Source: Ochotona curzoniae (Eukaryota; Chordata; Mammalia; Lagomorpha; Ochotonidae). From it: a stretch of DNA of 64,000 bases. The notes under the pieces were generated by a model. The model had not been told where the DNA came from and made no database searches. It saw nothing but the letters and a program-made list of their open reading frames with translations. The translations under genes and the position numbers were made by a program. The stretch spans positions 25,171,501-25,235,500 of the forward strand of contig NW_024465369.1 in the NCBI RefSeq assembly GCF_017591425.1, read 5' to 3'. Shown piece by piece: positions 44,293 through 54,859 of this stretch (position 1 is the stretch's first letter; the number at the start of each line of letters is the position of its first letter).

Positions 44293-44599
44293 AGTTTCAA
44301 AAATTTAAAAATGCAGAAGAGACTGGGAGAAGTAGAGACAGCAGTTGTAGCTCAACTTAGATGGGTTCGTTTGGTTGTTCCCATGAACAAAGCCAGGCTT
44401 CTGTTTTTAGGAGGTAAGTGTTGTGCTGTACTGAAAAATTTAATCGGTCCTGATCAAAGCCCATGTAGCCTCAAATGACTATGCAAGTAATTTTCCTGTG
44501 TAGAAGAAGAATTTTCTTGTTTTGTAGAAGACATCGGCAAAGATAAAGGGAATGAGAGGAACATAAGACATGGAACAAACACTGCAAAGACATTACTAG

Positions 44600-44770
44600 G
44601 ATAGGTCCAACTTTTTGTTCAAATGCCACCTTCTCAATGATACCTAACTTCCCACTAACACTCCACTTTTTGTTTGTTTTTTTGTTCCAGCAGGGTAAAT
44701 AATTTTATAGTATGCATCCCAATGGTTTAGGCACAGTACTTGGCAGAAAAATAAGTATAATCAATATTAC
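44600..44770 (+). repeat. Probable LINE-2 fragment
   Basis: GTTCAAATGCCACCTTCTCAATGA is an L2 hallmark, and GCACAGTACTTGGCAGA resembles the L2 3' end. Confidence 0.5.
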
Positions 44771-45281
44771 TGCTCAATGGAAGGAAGGAAAGAAGAGACG
44801 CATGGAGGAAGGGAGGGCATGGGATATGGAGCCTTCCTGTTGCCCTCTGTGACCAAGCCAGGTAATATGGAAAGGGAGCACGTTTACACATGGCCAATAA
44901 AGGGTCAAGCTTAGTTTTGTTAAACAATTAGATATTAACCATTGTTACCTAACAATGGTGATTTAATCACTGTACTATGGCATCAGGGTGTCTTTCAATG
45001 TGGATTGCAGGTTTTCTTTTATTTTAACATGGGGAATTAGTAATAGGAGACTTTCCTGGAACTATTCAGTTGTTATTTTCCTGAGAACTGAGAACAGCTA
45101 TTTATGAGAAGTATCTGTTTTATGGATTAGTAAAGTGAGAATCAATTGAACTCCATGTCTGCTCCATATGACATTCCAATTTCAATTTTAATGAAATTTT
45201 AATGAAAACATGATCTAATCAATAATATGTTCTGCTATGATGATTATTTTAGTAACACACTATATGATTTTTTTAAATTAT

Positions 45282-45313
45282 GATTGGCTTATTTTTTGAC
45301 ATGTTGTGTGTGT

Positions 45314-45351
<38 letters not shown>

Positions 45352-45572
45352 TTTTTCCTCCATTGCCTCACTTCTAACATAGCCACAAATTGTCAGGGCT
45401 GAACCAGGAAAAGCCAAGAGCCAGGAACTTCATTTAGGTTGCAAACACATGTTTACAGTCTTCTCAAGTGCACTAGCAGGGAAATACTGGCGGTAGAGCA
45501 GCCAGGACTTCAGTATGAGATGCTCTAACCAAAAATAGTGGCTTAACCTGCTGAGCCACAATACTAACCTCC
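45282..45572 (-). repeat. CSINE, reversed, with expanded (GA)n
   Basis: A (GA)n run of about 40 bp (45313-45351) is followed by CCTCACTTCTAACATAGCC, GGGCTGAACCAGG, GAGCCAGGAACTTCATT and GCTTAACCTGCTGAGCCACAATAC. Old copy. Confidence 0.8.
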
Positions 45573-45747
45573 TCTAGTAATTTATCTCTTAAAAATGTAA
45601 AAATATTATAATACTGTATTCAATTATGAGAACAAACAAACTTGATTCTAGAAACATAGACAACTCTGCATAATTTATGTACCAAAATTGTGGAACTCTA
45701 GTTTTGAAAAGTGATTTAAAATGCTATTAGTGAGTGACTTAAAATAT

Positions 45748-46110
45748 TCTAATTATTTGTTTATTTGAAAACCAGATAAAAAGAGAGGGAGAGAGAGAGA
45801 GGAGTGAAAACAAGGGACGAGGAGACAGTCACATAGAAACAGAAAAATCACCTACTGGATCAGTTCCCAAACACCTACAATAGATAGGGCTTGACAAAAT
45901 CAAAATTAAGAGCCTGAAACTCAATCCAAGACACTCATTTGGGTGACATGGACCAAGGACATGTGTCATCATTTGTTGTTTCCCAAAGTGTATTTAGCAG
46001 GGAGGGAGCTGGAATCTGAAATGGAGCTGGGGGTTGAACGCAGATGCTCAGGTTTAGGAATGGAGACATCCCAAGTAGTGCATTAAGTGCTGCACCAGAT
46101 GTCTGCCTCT
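45748..46110 (-). repeat. CSINE, reversed, old
   Basis: TTGTTTATTTGAAAACCAG, a GAGAGG tract, GCCTGAAACTCAATCC and GTGCATTAAGTGCTGCACCAGATG at the reversed head. Confidence 0.7.
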
Positions 46111-46795
46111 GATGTTTTAGTATAACCTCAAATTTGTGAGTATGGTAAGTTGTTGTACATACAGATTTTTATGGGGCTGCCAAGCCCTGAAAAACCTTTA
46201 GGACCATCCAGATCCAACAGGTTGCTGAGGGAATTGGGTTTTTGGTCCAATTTGGCACAAACTTTAGTAGAGAAAGTTTTCCTTTCATGCTGACACCTCC
46301 TCAGATCCACAGTGATGGAAGTGTCACAGAGGAGAGTGCTGTGAGGAAATGTGAGGCAGACAGTAGGTAAGATAAAGGAAAAGGAGGAGATAGTGGCCTG
46401 TGGAACCCTACAGACCATCCTAGCATTAATTTCTTGACCAAGTATGTGACTGCCACTACCACTGGCAGATCTCTTCAAGGCAGAGGCGATCTTGATCTTC
46501 CCACTCTTTCCTTAAAGTTTCAAAAGCTGAGATAAAACTGTTTAAGAATTTCAGGTGCTTATTAGTGATGATAATATTCTGGTGAGGCTGAAACTGACTA
46601 GCTAAGAAGGTAGAACTTAGCTGAGGAAGCAATAGAAGGCAGAAACAGTGTCAAAAGAGCCAGCTGCTAATGTTAAATGCTACTTCTCCTTGTAATTGCA
46701 GAACTGCAGAAAAGCCCAGAAAAGGAAAAGAACTACAATATAGTCTTGGTGTTTGTGAAGGTATGGGCTACCAAACTGTACCATTAGTATCTTTC

Positions 46796-47097
46796 TGAAA
46801 GGCAAATTTAAAGGGAGAGAAGGAGAGACAGAGAGAATGGTCTTACATCTGCTGGTTCACTCCCCAAATGGCCACAACATCAAGAACTGATCCCATCTGA
46901 AGCTGGGAACCAATAGTTTCTTCTGGGTTTCTTAGGTGGGCTCGGGGGCCCAAGGACCCAGGTCATCTTCCATGGCTTTTCCAGGCCATAAGCAGTGAGT
47001 TGGATTGGAAATGAAGCAGCCTAGATACAAACTGATACCATATGGCGTGCCAGTGCTGCAGGTGAAGGATTAACCTGTGGACCACTGCCCTGGCCCT
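46796..47097 (-). repeat. CSINE, reversed
   Basis: GAGAAGGAGAGACAGAGAG, TCTGCTGGTTCACTCCCCAAATGG, CAATAGTTTCTTCTGGG, GCCATAAGCAGTGAGTTGG and GGACCACTGCCCTGGCCC. Confidence 0.88.
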
Positions 47098-48800
47098 GAT
47101 GTCTCCTCTTTCAAGGACACTAATTTCTTCATAAATGCCATACTCCCATGGCACTAACAAATCTACTTACCTTCCAAAGAATTACTTCCAAGTGCTACAC
47201 AATTTAAGGAAGCAGATTAATTTGGTCAGAGTGGACAAATTCTAGTCCATAACAAAAATCTTGTTACTACCTTGGTTATACAACTGTTTGTTCCCTGTTG
47301 CTAAGGTGGAAACAGACTCAGTACGTTTTCCAGATTTCACTGGGTCAACTTGTGTGGAACTAGAGTGTGCAGAGAATAAGACAGGTTGCTTTATTGGCAA
47401 TCAAAAGAGGTTCTGACTCATTTTAAACCTTTTTCTCAGGACAAGAGGGGTATATCCACCATAGCTCAGTTACCAATGCGGGTTGACTAGCAAACAGCTG
47501 AAGTCCAATGAGCAAGTTCCTGGGTACAATGGGATAGTAATGCTACATTCCAGGAATGTAACTCCATGTGGCATGAGATGATGATCTAGCAGAGACATGA
47601 GTCATAATTAGGACAAAAATAAGGTAATTCAAAGAAACTTGTTTCTGTTGCTGTGTTGTACCTTTATTTGATGTGCTTCCATCCATTTTATTATGTCAGT
47701 CAGTCCAGTATTCTCCAGCTCATGATTTTTGCCTCAGAATCATCCATTACCAAGAATTCTTTCATTACCAGTGCCAATGACCAAGTCCAGATTTTTTCTT
47801 CTTACTTCAGCCAAAATGACTGCAGCCAGCTCTTTCTTTCACCCCTTTCCCTTCCAATTTTTTCTCTGTTCAATTTGTGGTTTAGCCTGTTAACTCCTTA
47901 CAGTTCTTGCTTCCTGCAACTGGACATTCTGCTTGAGAAACTGGGATGACATCATGCTGCTTCTATGTCCAACATTACCAGTTATGTCAGGTATTTTTCT
48001 TGTTTATCTCTGCTCACAGCATATTTTCCTTTCTGTTGTGCTGTTCGGTATTTTAAACAAACATAGATTGAATGTCCGATCTACACAAGATCTTAATCTG
48101 AATTCTTTATTCTAATTCTGAAGCTTTTCTCTATTGTCACTAACGTTTCTGTGTGCTGTGACAGCCATAACCTTGTTATTGTTGTATATCCAGAACTTTC
48201 TAATAAATGAATATCTATAACTATTGAACTCTCAACCAACAGAGATTACATTTTACACCTCAAATAAGGAAAGGAAATTGCAATTTAATGAGCAATTCCT
48301 TTGTATCAGCCCTTGTGACGTGTGTTGGACATTTGTTGCTCAGAACGTTGTGTATCCAGTTTCCCTCATGTGTGCACGTCCTCTTCATCATTTCCTCATT
48401 GGCCTGTCAGACTGCCCTGAGGACAAGAGCCAAAGAGCACTGACTTAAGTAAGTTGCTTGTTAACTGACATTTTGGGACAATGATGGGAAAGTTTTCACT
48501 GGTTATTTTTTCTACTTAGGATGCAACCTCCTTCCTTACACATAAGGCTACCTTTTCCTACTTGAACCTATCCTCTGCTCTATCCATCTAACTGATCCTG
48601 TGTGGTGAAAACAGGTTAGCTATATGTGGTTTATTCCTAATGGAGGCATAAGAAGACCTCAACTTCAAAGGTAAACACATCCATTAGAAAGTTCCTAAAA
48701 CAAAAAATATTTCTCTGAGAGGTTTTTCTTTGTGTGTGTGTTCTTTAATGAAGCTAATATTTTGTGTTACACATACATTTTCTAATTTCTTAATTTAAAA
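47098..48800. other. Intergenic, mostly unassigned
   Basis: No gene seen. The 47640-48200 part is pyrimidine-rich and slightly L2-like, but I cannot assign it. Confidence 0.35.
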
Positions 48801-48804
48801 ATAT

Positions 48805-49145
48805 TTACTTATTTTATTATTCCATGATACAGTTCTATAGGTTTCGGGATTTCCTTTCCCACCTCCCCAGGTTCTGCTCCCCGCCCCCACTAATTTCCCC
48901 CATGCAGTTACAATAATATAGTCCTTCATGATCATTCTTAAGTTCATCATTCTGCCTTTTAAGTGTAGGCATGGACTTTGGCAGAGTCCAGTATCCTATC
49001 ATCCATATACATTCGACAGTTTCATGGGGAGTCCATCTTTGATTTGGAAGCAGAGATGCACACTGCATTGTGTCCTCACATCTGTATGTGATAAGCTCTA
49101 CTACAGTTACTCTATAGCTCCCTAAATGAAAAGCCATAAAACAAA
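48805..49145 (-). mobile_element. LINE-1 3' UTR and tail, reversed
   Basis: In reverse it runs from GAGCTATAGAGTAACTGTAG through CAAAGATGGACTCCCCATG, AAAGTCCATGCCTACAC and GGGGGCGGGGAGCAG to AATAATAAAATAAGTAAAT. It is collinear with the last 350 bp of the plus-strand L1 3' UTR at 22170-23634, but less eroded. The 100-codon open frame on the minus strand is within this UTR and is not a gene. Confidence 0.65.
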
Positions 49146-49149
49146 ATCA

Positions 49150-49400
49150 ACAACAGAGAGAAAAATGGAAAAGTTACAACAGCACCAAGTTAAATAACAT
49201 GCTATTGAATGATGAATGTGTCACTGAAGAAATGAAAAACAAAATCAAAGACCTTCCTGTAGCAAATGATGCTACCGTGTGACCTATGAATCAGGGAGAA
49301 AATTAATAAGAAAAACAGAAACTGTTTTTTGAATGAATGAAAATAAAAAGTAAAAATTCGAACCCTCTGAGATGTAGCAAAGACTGTATTGAAAGAGCTA
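49150..49400 (+). mobile_element. LINE-1 ORF2 fragment, opposite orientation to the adjacent 3' UTR
   Basis: In one plus-strand frame it reads LLNDECVTEEMKNKIKD, which resembles the L1 ORF2 segment LLND-x-WV-x(1,2)-EMK-x-EIK, then falls apart with stops. Short, decayed and non-functional. It sits immediately beyond the start of a reversed L1 3' UTR. Confidence 0.5.
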
Positions 49401-49699
49401 TTGATCTTGCATTTTACATTAAGGTTGTCTTATATCAGAGAGAACATATGGTACTTATCCTTTTGGAATTCACTGAGCATAACGGTCACTAGCTGGGACA
49501 CTTTCTCATACAAACCTCTCAGTAATCTAGTTCACAGTGGACGGTTGAAACATTCTCCTTAATTGGGTGTGAGGTCTTACTTTCAGTGGGTTTCTGAAAT
49601 TGTTATGTAGGCACTAGTATTCACAATACTAATCACAGGAAATTCATATTAGGAGTTTGCTTTTGTTAGTTAAAATATGGAAAGAGAGGAAGATGCCTT

Positions 49700-50080
49700 C
49701 AGAGACTTACGCATATGGTGGCCCACAAGGCCTTAGGCGATTTCACTCTTTCGTTCTTTCCAACCTTTTTTTAGGTCATTCCTCTTACTCATCACACTTC
49801 TACCAGCCCGGCCTTTCCTCCATTCCTTGAATAAACCACATTTTCCCTATTTGGGATTCAACTTTTGTTGTTGTTTTGTCTGGGAAAACTTTGCCCTCTG
49901 CTCTCTAAAATGGTCATATTCTTGTTTTCCAGTTCACCCTCTAAATGTCACCTTCATTTACAGTCAGTCTCTAACCATTTTATTCTCCATCACATCATTT
50001 GTTTTCTTTTATGGATGTATGGATTAGGAATAGATTCATTGGGAAACAAATATATGAAATAGATGAATAACAAATGGATG
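49700..50080 (+). repeat. LINE-2 fragment
   Basis: GGCCCACAAGGCCTTAGGCGAT, CTTACTCATCACACTTC, AAACTTTGCCCTCTGC and CCTCTAAATGTCACCTTC match the L2 3' region in order. Confidence 0.65.
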
Positions 50081-50717
50081 CAGACAAGACAGTTTTTTGG
50101 AGAAAAGACAAAATGTGTTCATAGCTGCTGTATAGTTTAATGATAACATGATTTACTGCAAATACCAATATGACTATTCAGAAAACTCTTTTCCACCTTC
50201 AGTCCTCATTTGTGATTTAAGCTTCCATGAAGTTGGATGCAATGGACACAGAGATGCAAAGAAGCAAACATGATAGGACCATACTGATTTGCATTATGAA
50301 AACAGAGACAAGGAGAAGGAGTCAAGGGATAAAAAATAATACAAGATGATTTTAGAATTTTGAGACAGAAATAGTAAAGTCATTCTCACAATATACTGAA
50401 TACGTTTTTGGGAAACAGTTAAAAGGATTGAAAATACTTGCACAATATGCAATTTCATTTTGGATTTTTTTTTCACCTCAGAAATATTTAATCCAGTTAT
50501 AAATTAATTTGGATGCTGGTGTTGACTTTCTTCTAAATACAACCTCATACAGATAGGGATCCCAAAAAGCATATGATGAAAAATAAAACACTTAACTAAG
50601 TCATTTGTTGCAATGTTTATAGAACCTTAACTGATTTTTTTCCATTAGGTTTTTAGTTTTTAATTTTAAAAAATCTGTGTGATATGTTAGAGAACACAAG
50701 AGTGCCCCATTTACACA

Positions 50718-51017
50718 AGATTCCTAGAGTTTGGGCACCAGTTCTAATCCCGGCAGCTCCACTTCCCATCCAGCTGCCTGCTTGTGGCCTGGAAAAGCAG
50801 TTGAGGACGTCCCAGTGCTTTGGGAACCTGCACCCGCGTGGGAGACCTGGAAAAAGTTCCTGGCTCCTGGCTTCGGATCGGCGTAACATCAGCCGTTGTG
50901 CTCACTTGGGGAGTGAATCATCGGACGGAAGATCTTCCTCTCTGTCTCTTCTCTCTGTATATGACTTTCCAATAAATAAATAAATCTTTAAAAAAAAAAA
51001 AAAGATTCCTAGAGTTT
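50718..51017 (+). repeat. 5'-truncated CSINE with perfect 15 bp target duplication
   Basis: The element (50733-51002) starts inside the SINE at GGGCACCAGTTCTAATCCCGG, lacking the first 60 or so bases. It runs through CACTTGGGGAGTGAATCATC to AATAAATAAATAAATC and A13. AGATTCCTAGAGTTT occurs at 50718-50732 and 51003-51017. Confidence 0.95.
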
Positions 51018-51185
51018 TTCTCACCAGCCTGAGAGCATCTGGCAGATATTGTGTTGATCTAATCTGGCAGTGATCAGTATTTCAAGCTAGGGGAAAGTTT
51101 TACTTTCTGCTCTAAAGTCAATCACTTATATTAAAAGAAATCTTTGAGGTTCACTTGTCACATAGGATAAAGCATGTTATATAAG

Positions 51186-51539
51186 ATTGCAATTACGGGC
51201 GGGGCCCGGCGCGGTGGCGCAAGTGGTTGGGGTCCTCGCCTTGCATGCCCGGGATCCCATGTGGGCGCCGGTTCTATCCCAGCAGCCCCGCTTCCCTTCC
51301 AGCTCCCTGCCTGTGGACTGGGAAAGTAGTTGAGGACGGCCCAAAGCTTTGGGACCCTGCACCCGCGTGGGAGACCCGAAAGAGACTCCTAGCTTCGGAC
51401 CGGCATGGCATCGGCCATTGCGCTCACTTGGGGAGTGAATCATCGGACGGAAGATCTTCCTCTCTGTCTCTCCTCTCTGTATATCCGCCTTTCCAATAAA
51501 CAAAATAATACAAATAAATCTTAAAAAAAATTGCAATTA
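51186..51539 (+). repeat. Young full-length CSINE with 10 bp target duplication
   Basis: The element (51196-51529) has the complete head GGGGCCCGGCGCGGTGGCGC, box-B-like GGTTCTATCCC, and the CATCGGACGGAAGATCTTCC 3' half with an AAATAAATCTT A tail. ATTGCAATTA flanks it at 51186-51195 and 51530-51539. It is the least eroded copy in the window. Confidence 0.95.
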
Positions 51540-53385
51540 TGAACTTAATGGGTACTTTCACTTTTTTAGTGTGAACTGTGCAAAATAAATTCATGGAAAC
51601 ACAAACTATTGTAAAATTCTAAGAGACAGTAAATTTGACATGACCAAGAGTTCATGTTAATTTCAGGTGAGCGCAAAGTCAAGATTACATCTAAACTGAT
51701 TGTTTAGGTCGTTTTAGTGTTATACAAATTCTTACAGCTTGGAAAGTTGTGAGATCATTTCCATGGCTTGTGAAGAGGTGCAAGTTGAAAGAACTACTCA
51801 TGTGGCAGCACATTCATGCTGTTAGGAATAGGATATATAGTCTGACCAAGGAGAGAAGAATACAGGGTTCCATAGAGACATTTAAGCTTTATTTGTAATC
51901 ATCAAAATAAGCTTGAAAGAATATTTTAAATTATTATGTGAAAAATTAATATAATTCCTCAAATGTCCTCATTTCACATGGTGGCCCAAGTGTATTATAA
52001 CAGCTGCATGATAAAGTGCTGCTTCCTGTCAACAGTCTTCTTCCCATGGTACTCCCTGGGATCTAGGTTTTACTTACACTTAAAGTTCTAAGGTAAAAAT
52101 AAACATGGCTTTCTGCTGTGCCAATTTATGTTCAAATGAGATGTTTACGCAGTGACTAATTATATGTCAAGGGGGGAACTCCATGGGGAAGAGTTTAAAA
52201 AATTATCAAAAATAATTGCAATGCTTTCTATATGTATTTCATAAAAACTATTTCCAGAAAAATAAGTCTCTAAGTCAATGTGGAGGTTTGGAAATAAATT
52301 TTAAAACAACATTATATATGCCGGAGAAAATTTTTTATTGACACAGTGATTTAGGCCCTAACCCAATTGTGTGCTCTTTCTATCCCCGATCCTATCATGT
52401 GCTTGCTGACTCGGTCCATACAACACAATAGTATGACTGTGTTTTCTTGCGCACAGGATGCAGCTAAAATTTTATGAGTTCTGTGATCACCTAATGGATC
52501 AGTAATTATATTGATATCATTCTTTCTGTTATGCTGATAGAAGGTGTGAACATTAATACTTTCTGTACCTACACTACCTAGTATATTCATAGCAAGCTTG
52601 TTTCATTAAAGCTGTTATCTCTTGCGATGAAACCTCTAGAATAAATGATGAAGAGGGTGGAGACTTCAGTCCTGTAAAGATACCTCTTAAACATTAAACA
52701 TAGATCCAAAATGTACTGTTGTTGTGGAGCTACACCTAGAGCTGCAGCTACCACAAGTGTTAGTGCTCTTCCAGCAACTCCTCCACTATATCCAGTACAT
52801 CAATTCTAACTCCTAGAAATGTCCCATGCAATACCTGCACTTCCATGACAGCCCTTCAAGGCTGATATTCAACACCCATTGTGTCAGAAAAAATTAAATG
52901 GTTTGGCCAAGGCACAAAGCTATTGAGGATCCAAATGCAAATTTGTCTCATTCCATGCTATTCCTTTAAAAAAAATGTAAAATCATATATCTAGTAAGGC
53001 TAATTAAGAAGAAATGCACACACTGAAGACAAAATTTTATAATCATCCAAATTAACTTCATAAGTCTTAGAAGAAAATAAAATGCTTTTCTTGTTTCTTC
53101 CTTATTGGTATGACTCACATAACTGTTTACCAGAATTTAGAAATGAGCATTTTGTTACGCTCAGTGTGAGTGAACAATACTTTCTTTACATGTTCTCTCT
53201 CTTCCAGTTCTGAAAATGTCAACTGTGGTAGATTCTGGGAAGTGAATTTTGTGTTTTGTCTTTGAAGATCATAAAGGATATCTTTATGAAAAGAGGTAAA
53301 AATGAGTTCCATCCATGTGCAAAGACATATTTTTTAAAAATGCAAGGCTATCCAGAAGACTATACAAAGAGCATTTGATAGGGAG
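51540..53385. other. Intergenic, mostly unassigned
   Basis: Includes an unexplained minus-strand open frame at 52351-52590 (see findings) and a MIR-like block at about 52895-52965 (GGTTTGGCCAAGGCACAAAGC, reversed MIR). No confident gene. Confidence 0.4.
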
Positions 53386-53674
53386 GCCAGCACTGTGGCA
53401 CAAATTTAGTTGTTGCTTGTGATGCTGACATTTTATATGGCAGTGCTGGGTCAAGTCCAAGATCCTATACTTCTGATCAACTTCCTACTAATGTTCCTGG
53501 GAAAACAATGAATGATGATACAAGTGCTACGGTCCCTGAACCCCACACAGGAGACATCTGAATAGAAGTCCTGAATCCCCAACTTTGGCCCAGCCCAGAC
53601 CTTAATGTGTTAGCGCTCTGGGGAGTAAACAGTTGATGAAAGATCTCTCTCTCTCTGTCTCCCACTCTCTCTCC

Positions 53675-53727
<53 letters not shown>

Positions 53728-53752
53728 ATGCTCTGCCTTTTAAATGAAAAAA
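53386..53752 (+). repeat. CSINE with long (CT)n
   Basis: GGCCAGCACTGTGGCACAAA head, ATGTTCCTGGGAAAACAATG, GCTCTGGGGAGTAAACAG and a (CT)n expansion at 53645-53724, then CTCTGCCTTTTAAATG and A9. The CT tract is about 75 bp, much longer than in other copies. Confidence 0.85.
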
Positions 53753-53867
53753 AAAGCATCCATTTTAAAAGAATCCTTGGTAGAGTGACTTCTGTTGATT
53801 GAAGACCTTTGTCTAACTATGTCCCTTTGGGTTGGGTATGTGACCTGCAATTAAGATGCTAGTTAAT

Positions 53868-54160
53868 GAACCCAGTACCATGGTTCAACTGGCTAAACCT
53901 CCACTTTGCAGCTCTAGAAGCCCATATGGGTGCTGGTTTGTGTCCTAGTTTAATCCAGCTCCTTGCCCGTGACCTGGGAATTCAGTAGAGGATGGCTTAA
54001 AATTTTGGGACCCTGCACCCACATGGGAGACCCAGAAGAAGCTCTTGTCTCCTGGCTTTAGATCAGCCCAGCTCTGGCTATTACAGCCATCTGAGAAGTA
54101 AACCAGAAGATGGAAGATCTTTCTCCCTCTCCTATCTGTAAATCTGCCCACATCCCACAT
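53868..54160 (+). repeat. CSINE
   Basis: ACCCAGTACCATGGTTCAAC head, CCCATATGGGTGCTGG, GGGACCCTGCACCCACATGG, GAGAAGTAAACCAGAAGATGG and TCTGTAAATCTGCCC. The A tail is missing where the next element begins. Confidence 0.85.
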
Positions 54161-54360
54161 TGCAGTACCTAAGTTCAATTCCCACCTCTGAATTTCAGCT
54201 TTCTGCCACTACAGATTTTAGAATGACTCAACTCGGGTGGCCAAGTCCCTGCTGAGTATAAGAAGCACTGTGACTGAGTTCTCAGCTTTTGGCTTTGGCC
54301 TGGCTTCCTTCTTGCTATTGTGAGCCTTTGAGAAACAAACCAGTGAGTCAGTGCTGTTTG

Positions 54361-54415
<55 letters not shown>

Positions 54416-54512
54416 TCCCTCCTGGTCTCTCTCTCATCTCCCTCCTGGTCTCTCTCTCATCTCCCTCCTGGTCTCTCTCTTTCCCTCCCTCCTTTTTCCT
54501 TTTGAATTAAAA
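54160..54512 (+). repeat. CSINE remnant with (CT)n and a 23 bp tandem repeat
   Basis: CAATTCCCACCTCTGAATTTCAGC, GAGTATAAGAAGCACTGTGACTGAG, GGCTTTGGCCTGGCTTCC and GTGAGCCTTTGAGAAACAAACCAG precede (CT)n at 54361-54411. A 23 bp unit starting CATCTCCCTCCTGGTC then repeats three times (starts at 54412, 54435 and 54458). An old SINE whose pyrimidine tract has expanded. Confidence 0.75.
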
Positions 54513-54523
54513 AAGAATATGTG

Positions 54524-54850
54524 GGGCCCAGCATGGTAGCCTAGTGGCTAAAGTTCTTACCATTTCGTACACTAGGATCCCATATGGGCGCCGGTTCTAA
54601 TCCCGTACACCCCACTTCCCAAACAGCTCTCTGCTTGTGGCCTGGAAAAGCAGTTGAGGACAGCCCAAAGCCTTGGGACCCTGCACCTGCGTGGGAGACC
54701 TGGAAGAGGCTCCGGGCTCCTGGTTTTGGATTGGCTTATCTCCAGCCCTTGTGGCCGCTTGGGGAGTGAATCATCGGATGAAAGATCTTCTCTGTCTCTC
54801 CTCCCCTCTGTATATCTGACTTTACAACAAAAATAAATAAATCTTAAGAA
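54524..54850 (+). repeat. CSINE, full length
   Basis: GGGGCCCAGCATGGTAGCC head, GATCCCATATGGGCGCC, GCTTGGGGAGTGAATCATCGG and AAAATAAATAAATCTTAAG tail. AAAAAGAATAT flanks it on both sides, a plausible target duplication. Confidence 0.92.
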
Positions 54851-54859
54851 AAAGAATAT

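Noticed and set aside
51196..51300. tRNA gene call suggested by box A/B-like sequence
   Set aside because: The tRNA-like head belongs to a CSINE, with SINE body, A tail and target duplication. It is not a functional tRNA gene.
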